A DNA stretch of 64,000 nucleotides from Apostichopus japonicus (taxonomy: Eukaryota; Echinodermata; Holothuroidea; Aspidochirotida; Stichopodidae). Below, piece by piece: positions 61,940 through 64,000 of the stretch. The stretch is from positions 6,814,501 through 6,878,500 of the forward strand of contig NC_092569.1 in NCBI RefSeq assembly GCF_037975245.1, read 5' to 3'. The notes beneath the pieces are model-generated. The model had not been told where the DNA came from and made no database searches. It saw only the letters and a list, made by a program, of their open reading frames with translations. Position 1 is the first letter of the stretch; every line of letters starts with the position of its first letter. A program made the translations under genes and the position numbers.

Positions 61940-62650
61940 TAATTAACCACTCTCAAGAAGCGATTCTATGGCAGCAGATCCACAGTCAATGCCATGAAGA
62001 CTGAGACCCCAGTTGGAGAACACTTTAACCTTCCCAACCATATCATTAACGACATGTCCCTACAGGGGATTGAATCCTTAGGTAGCTGTCCTGACCTAGT
62101 ACGAATCAGCAGAGAGAGGCTGTGGATGCAACGCCTTCGCACCATTCAACCTCATGGGCTCAACATTCAGGAAGGACATGACTAACTTTTCTTCTGTCCC
62201 CCCTCCTTCTCCCCCACCCCTTGTTCCCCACCCCCATCACTCCTCTTCTAATAGCTCTCTTCCACACTTTTTTCTCCACACCTTTCTGTCTTTGTCCTTC
62301 TCCAGTTTATTTCCTACCCCCTTCCCTTAATCCTCTCTTTTTCCCTCCACTGTTTATCTCCTACCTCTCCTCTTCCCCTGCTGGGTTCTTTCTTCTCTCC
62401 GTCCCTTGTCTACTAACCCCCTTACATCTATGTCTTTGTGTTCACCATGCTCATTAACCTGTCTGTATTCTGTGCATGTTTTTGTCCCTTCTGTTACTGT
62501 TACTTGTCATTTAGCCTTTGAAGAAGATCCTGCTAGCATCGAAATGTCAGGCCTACTTACTTTTACACATTCTATTACACAGGCTCTCTAGTGGATAAGC
62601 AGTTTGCTAACAGTTTTATTTTATTTTAATTATATTAGTTTGATTTCGTT
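61940..62650 (+). mobile_element. Penelope-like element, 3' end with GIY-YIG tail and hammerhead-like motif
   Basis: A frame at 61952-62185 reads LKKRFYGSRSTVNAMKTETP, VGEHFNLPNHIINDM and RISRERLWMQRLRT, with stop after QPHGLNIQEGHD. This is the C-terminal part of the GIY-YIG endonuclease of Penelope-like retroelements (the E of SRER is the usual acidic residue). Then comes a C/T-rich 3' region and, at 62518-62548, TTGAAGA, a hairpin, GAAA and the tail ggctctctagtggataagc. The reverse transcriptase lies outside the copy (5'-truncated). A roughly 40-base imperfect direct repeat flanks it (61897-61936, 62633-62674). Confidence 0.85.
62518..62548 (+). ncRNA. Degenerate hammerhead ribozyme-like core in the Penelope tail
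   Basis: TTGAAGA (consensus CUGANGA with C to T at the first position), stem II GATCC/GCATC with one mismatch around a TGCTA loop, then GAAA. Penelope-like elements are known to carry hammerheads here. The altered first core base and mismatch make this copy probably inactive. Confidence 0.5.
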
Positions 62651-63679
62651 CTCTATTTGGAACCACTAACTGCATAAAAGCTAATAACTAATGGTGTCGA
62701 GGTCGCCTGGTGTTAACTATGGCAGTTATGCACAGTAGAGATTGTGTGGGTATGTCTTTGGTGTAAGTCAAAAGAGGTTACAACCTTCAGTTGCTGTAAT
62801 CAGTATTGCATGGATCATAAAACATCACAAAATGGGCAAATTACTGCAAAGATTAAAAAAAACATCTACAGTAACCTTGGTAAACAGAATTATAAACTTT
62901 CAGTTAAAAAAATATATAAAAAAATATAAAAAATATTCAAACTTGCTACCCAAAATATTAAGACTAGCTATAGTTCCCTTGGCTTTGCACCCTGTAATTC
63001 ATGGATAATTTATACCAAGTCAATATCAAGTCAATGAATGCATTGAACTCCTTACTGACATTAAACAACAAAAAATGTTAAGACATTGACAGGGGGATTA
63101 CTTCAAAGTTACATACGTAACCTCCTCTGTTTAATTCTCTTGAGGGCTCCTCTGGAAAGCAGTGCTTCTGCACTGAGCAGGACTACCCTCATTAAAGATG
63201 ACAATAATAAAAAAATAAAAAATTCAGTGAGATTATGAGCTACAGGTAAGAACCTGGTAGGAACAAGCCATCAAATAGAATACAACAGCTGTTATCTAAC
63301 AAACATGCTCAAAAACCCAACCAAATTTAATTATAAAGCTATAAAAGTCACTGCTTTGGAGAGTAAAACAGCCATAATCTACACAGCCAAAACTGCATTC
63401 TGCGATATGACTGAAATAGTTTAGTCATCAGGTATTACTGAGCATCATGTATTTATGTTGTGTAATGCAGTATGCTGCATGTCTAACTAGGCCGAGCTTT
63501 GATCTGATTTACTAAACAACCAACAAAAGGTTTTCATTTGTATGTAACTGAACGTAACTGACCATCAGTGATAAAGATAAATGTTAAAGAATTTATTCCA
63601 ACTATCAAACTTTAATATCAGGGCCACAATACCTTAGATTTAATTAGCATGATGATAGCATGTGCACATGTGCAAGTGT

Positions 63680-63700
63680 GCGTGTGTGCGTGTGTGTGCT
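63680..63700 (+). repeat. GTGTGCGT microsatellite
   Basis: gtgcgtgtgtgcgtgtgtgtg, a short GT-rich array. Confidence 0.8.
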
Positions 63701-63774
63701 AAGGGATTTGATGTCAAGGATATTGCCGTTTATACGTAAACGTTCTACTTCAAAGAAGGCTTACCTATCAAATT

Positions 63775-63950
63775 CTTGACTATAACAGTACATAGTTTCA
63801 AGAACCATGATGCAGAGAATTACAAGTGATATCATGTTAGACCACTCAAAATGTTTTGACACTTCCTTTAATGATAGTACATGTATACTTTGTAGATGAA
63901 TTATCAAGTACAACATGAGAATAAGGAATATTAATTTCATTTGTGTGATC
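63775..63950 (-). CDS. Candidate exon of an unknown membrane protein at the right edge
   Basis: The minus-strand frame reads two hydrophobic stretches (LIFLILMLYLIIHL and ISLVILCIMVLETMYCY) linked by LKEVSKHFEWSN, and meets a good donor (GATAG then gtaagc) at 63775 in phase 2. The start is unclear: an acceptor could be at ctacaaag (about 63890), or a pyrimidine-rich one at the edge. I do not recognise the family; the rest of the gene could lie on either side, to the right in 5' exons or across the repeats to the left. Confidence 0.3.
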
Positions 63951-64000
63951 ACAACAAACAGAAGGAAGTAAAGAAGGGATTAATTCATTGATTAGTTGAA

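Noticed and set aside
62221-62457. 78-codon frame rich in Pro/Leu/Phe
   Set aside because: It lies in the C/T-rich 3' region of the Penelope-like element after the endonuclease stop.

Overview
The window is animal nuclear DNA. It is AT-rich, its genes are split by GT-AG introns, and it is packed with transposable elements (hAT MITEs with 8-bp target-site duplications, LINEs, a Penelope-like element, a DIRS-like element, a tRNA-derived SINE). Gene content and repeat style suggest a marine invertebrate deuterostome, perhaps an echinoderm; that placement is inference, not something the sequence proves.

Three protein genes can be rebuilt exon by exon. (1) PPT1, palmitoyl-protein thioesterase 1, on the minus strand, 8 coding exons between 17500 and 7019 (298 aa, catalytic Ser/Asp/His all present). 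(2) A CYP2-type microsomal cytochrome P450 on the plus strand, 3 coding exons, 20400-23780 (497 aa, complete). (3) An SLC7 light-chain (LAT-like) amino-acid transporter on the minus strand, nine exons between 44625 and 29446, last codons uncertain. A fourth gene probably ends in the window on the plus strand (exons at 325-465 and 3257-3292, then a 3' UTR with AATAAA at 3942), and another may begin at the far right edge (minus strand, donor at 63775). PPT1 and the P450 are divergent, and the space between them is filled with nested repeats. P450 and SLC7 converge tail to tail. The genes share no pathway (lysosomal depalmitoylation, ER monooxygenation, plasma-membrane amino-acid exchange), so the layout is ordinary neighbourhood rather than a cluster.

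Right of about 45 kb the window is almost entirely repeats: a 4.6-kb element with long inverted ends and clustered ACGAAT motifs followed by an inverted partial copy (45.4-52.5 kb), a DIRS-like pol fragment (56.2-57.4 kb), a LINE reverse transcriptase (59.6-61.0 kb), a second LINE 3' end (61.2-61.46 kb) and a Penelope-like 3' end with a hammerhead-like core (61.9-62.65 kb).

Observations most worth a second look: a tandem array in PPT1 intron 2 that repeats the end of exon 2 six times with splice-like borders, three of the six giving an in-frame 14-codon mini-exon; a 24-bp palindromic insert found at two loci with about 8-bp target duplications, one having empty-site copies in this same window; and a 797-bp element made of palindromic AGATATCT-centred repeats between CGCGCGT...GGAAAGCC inverted ends.
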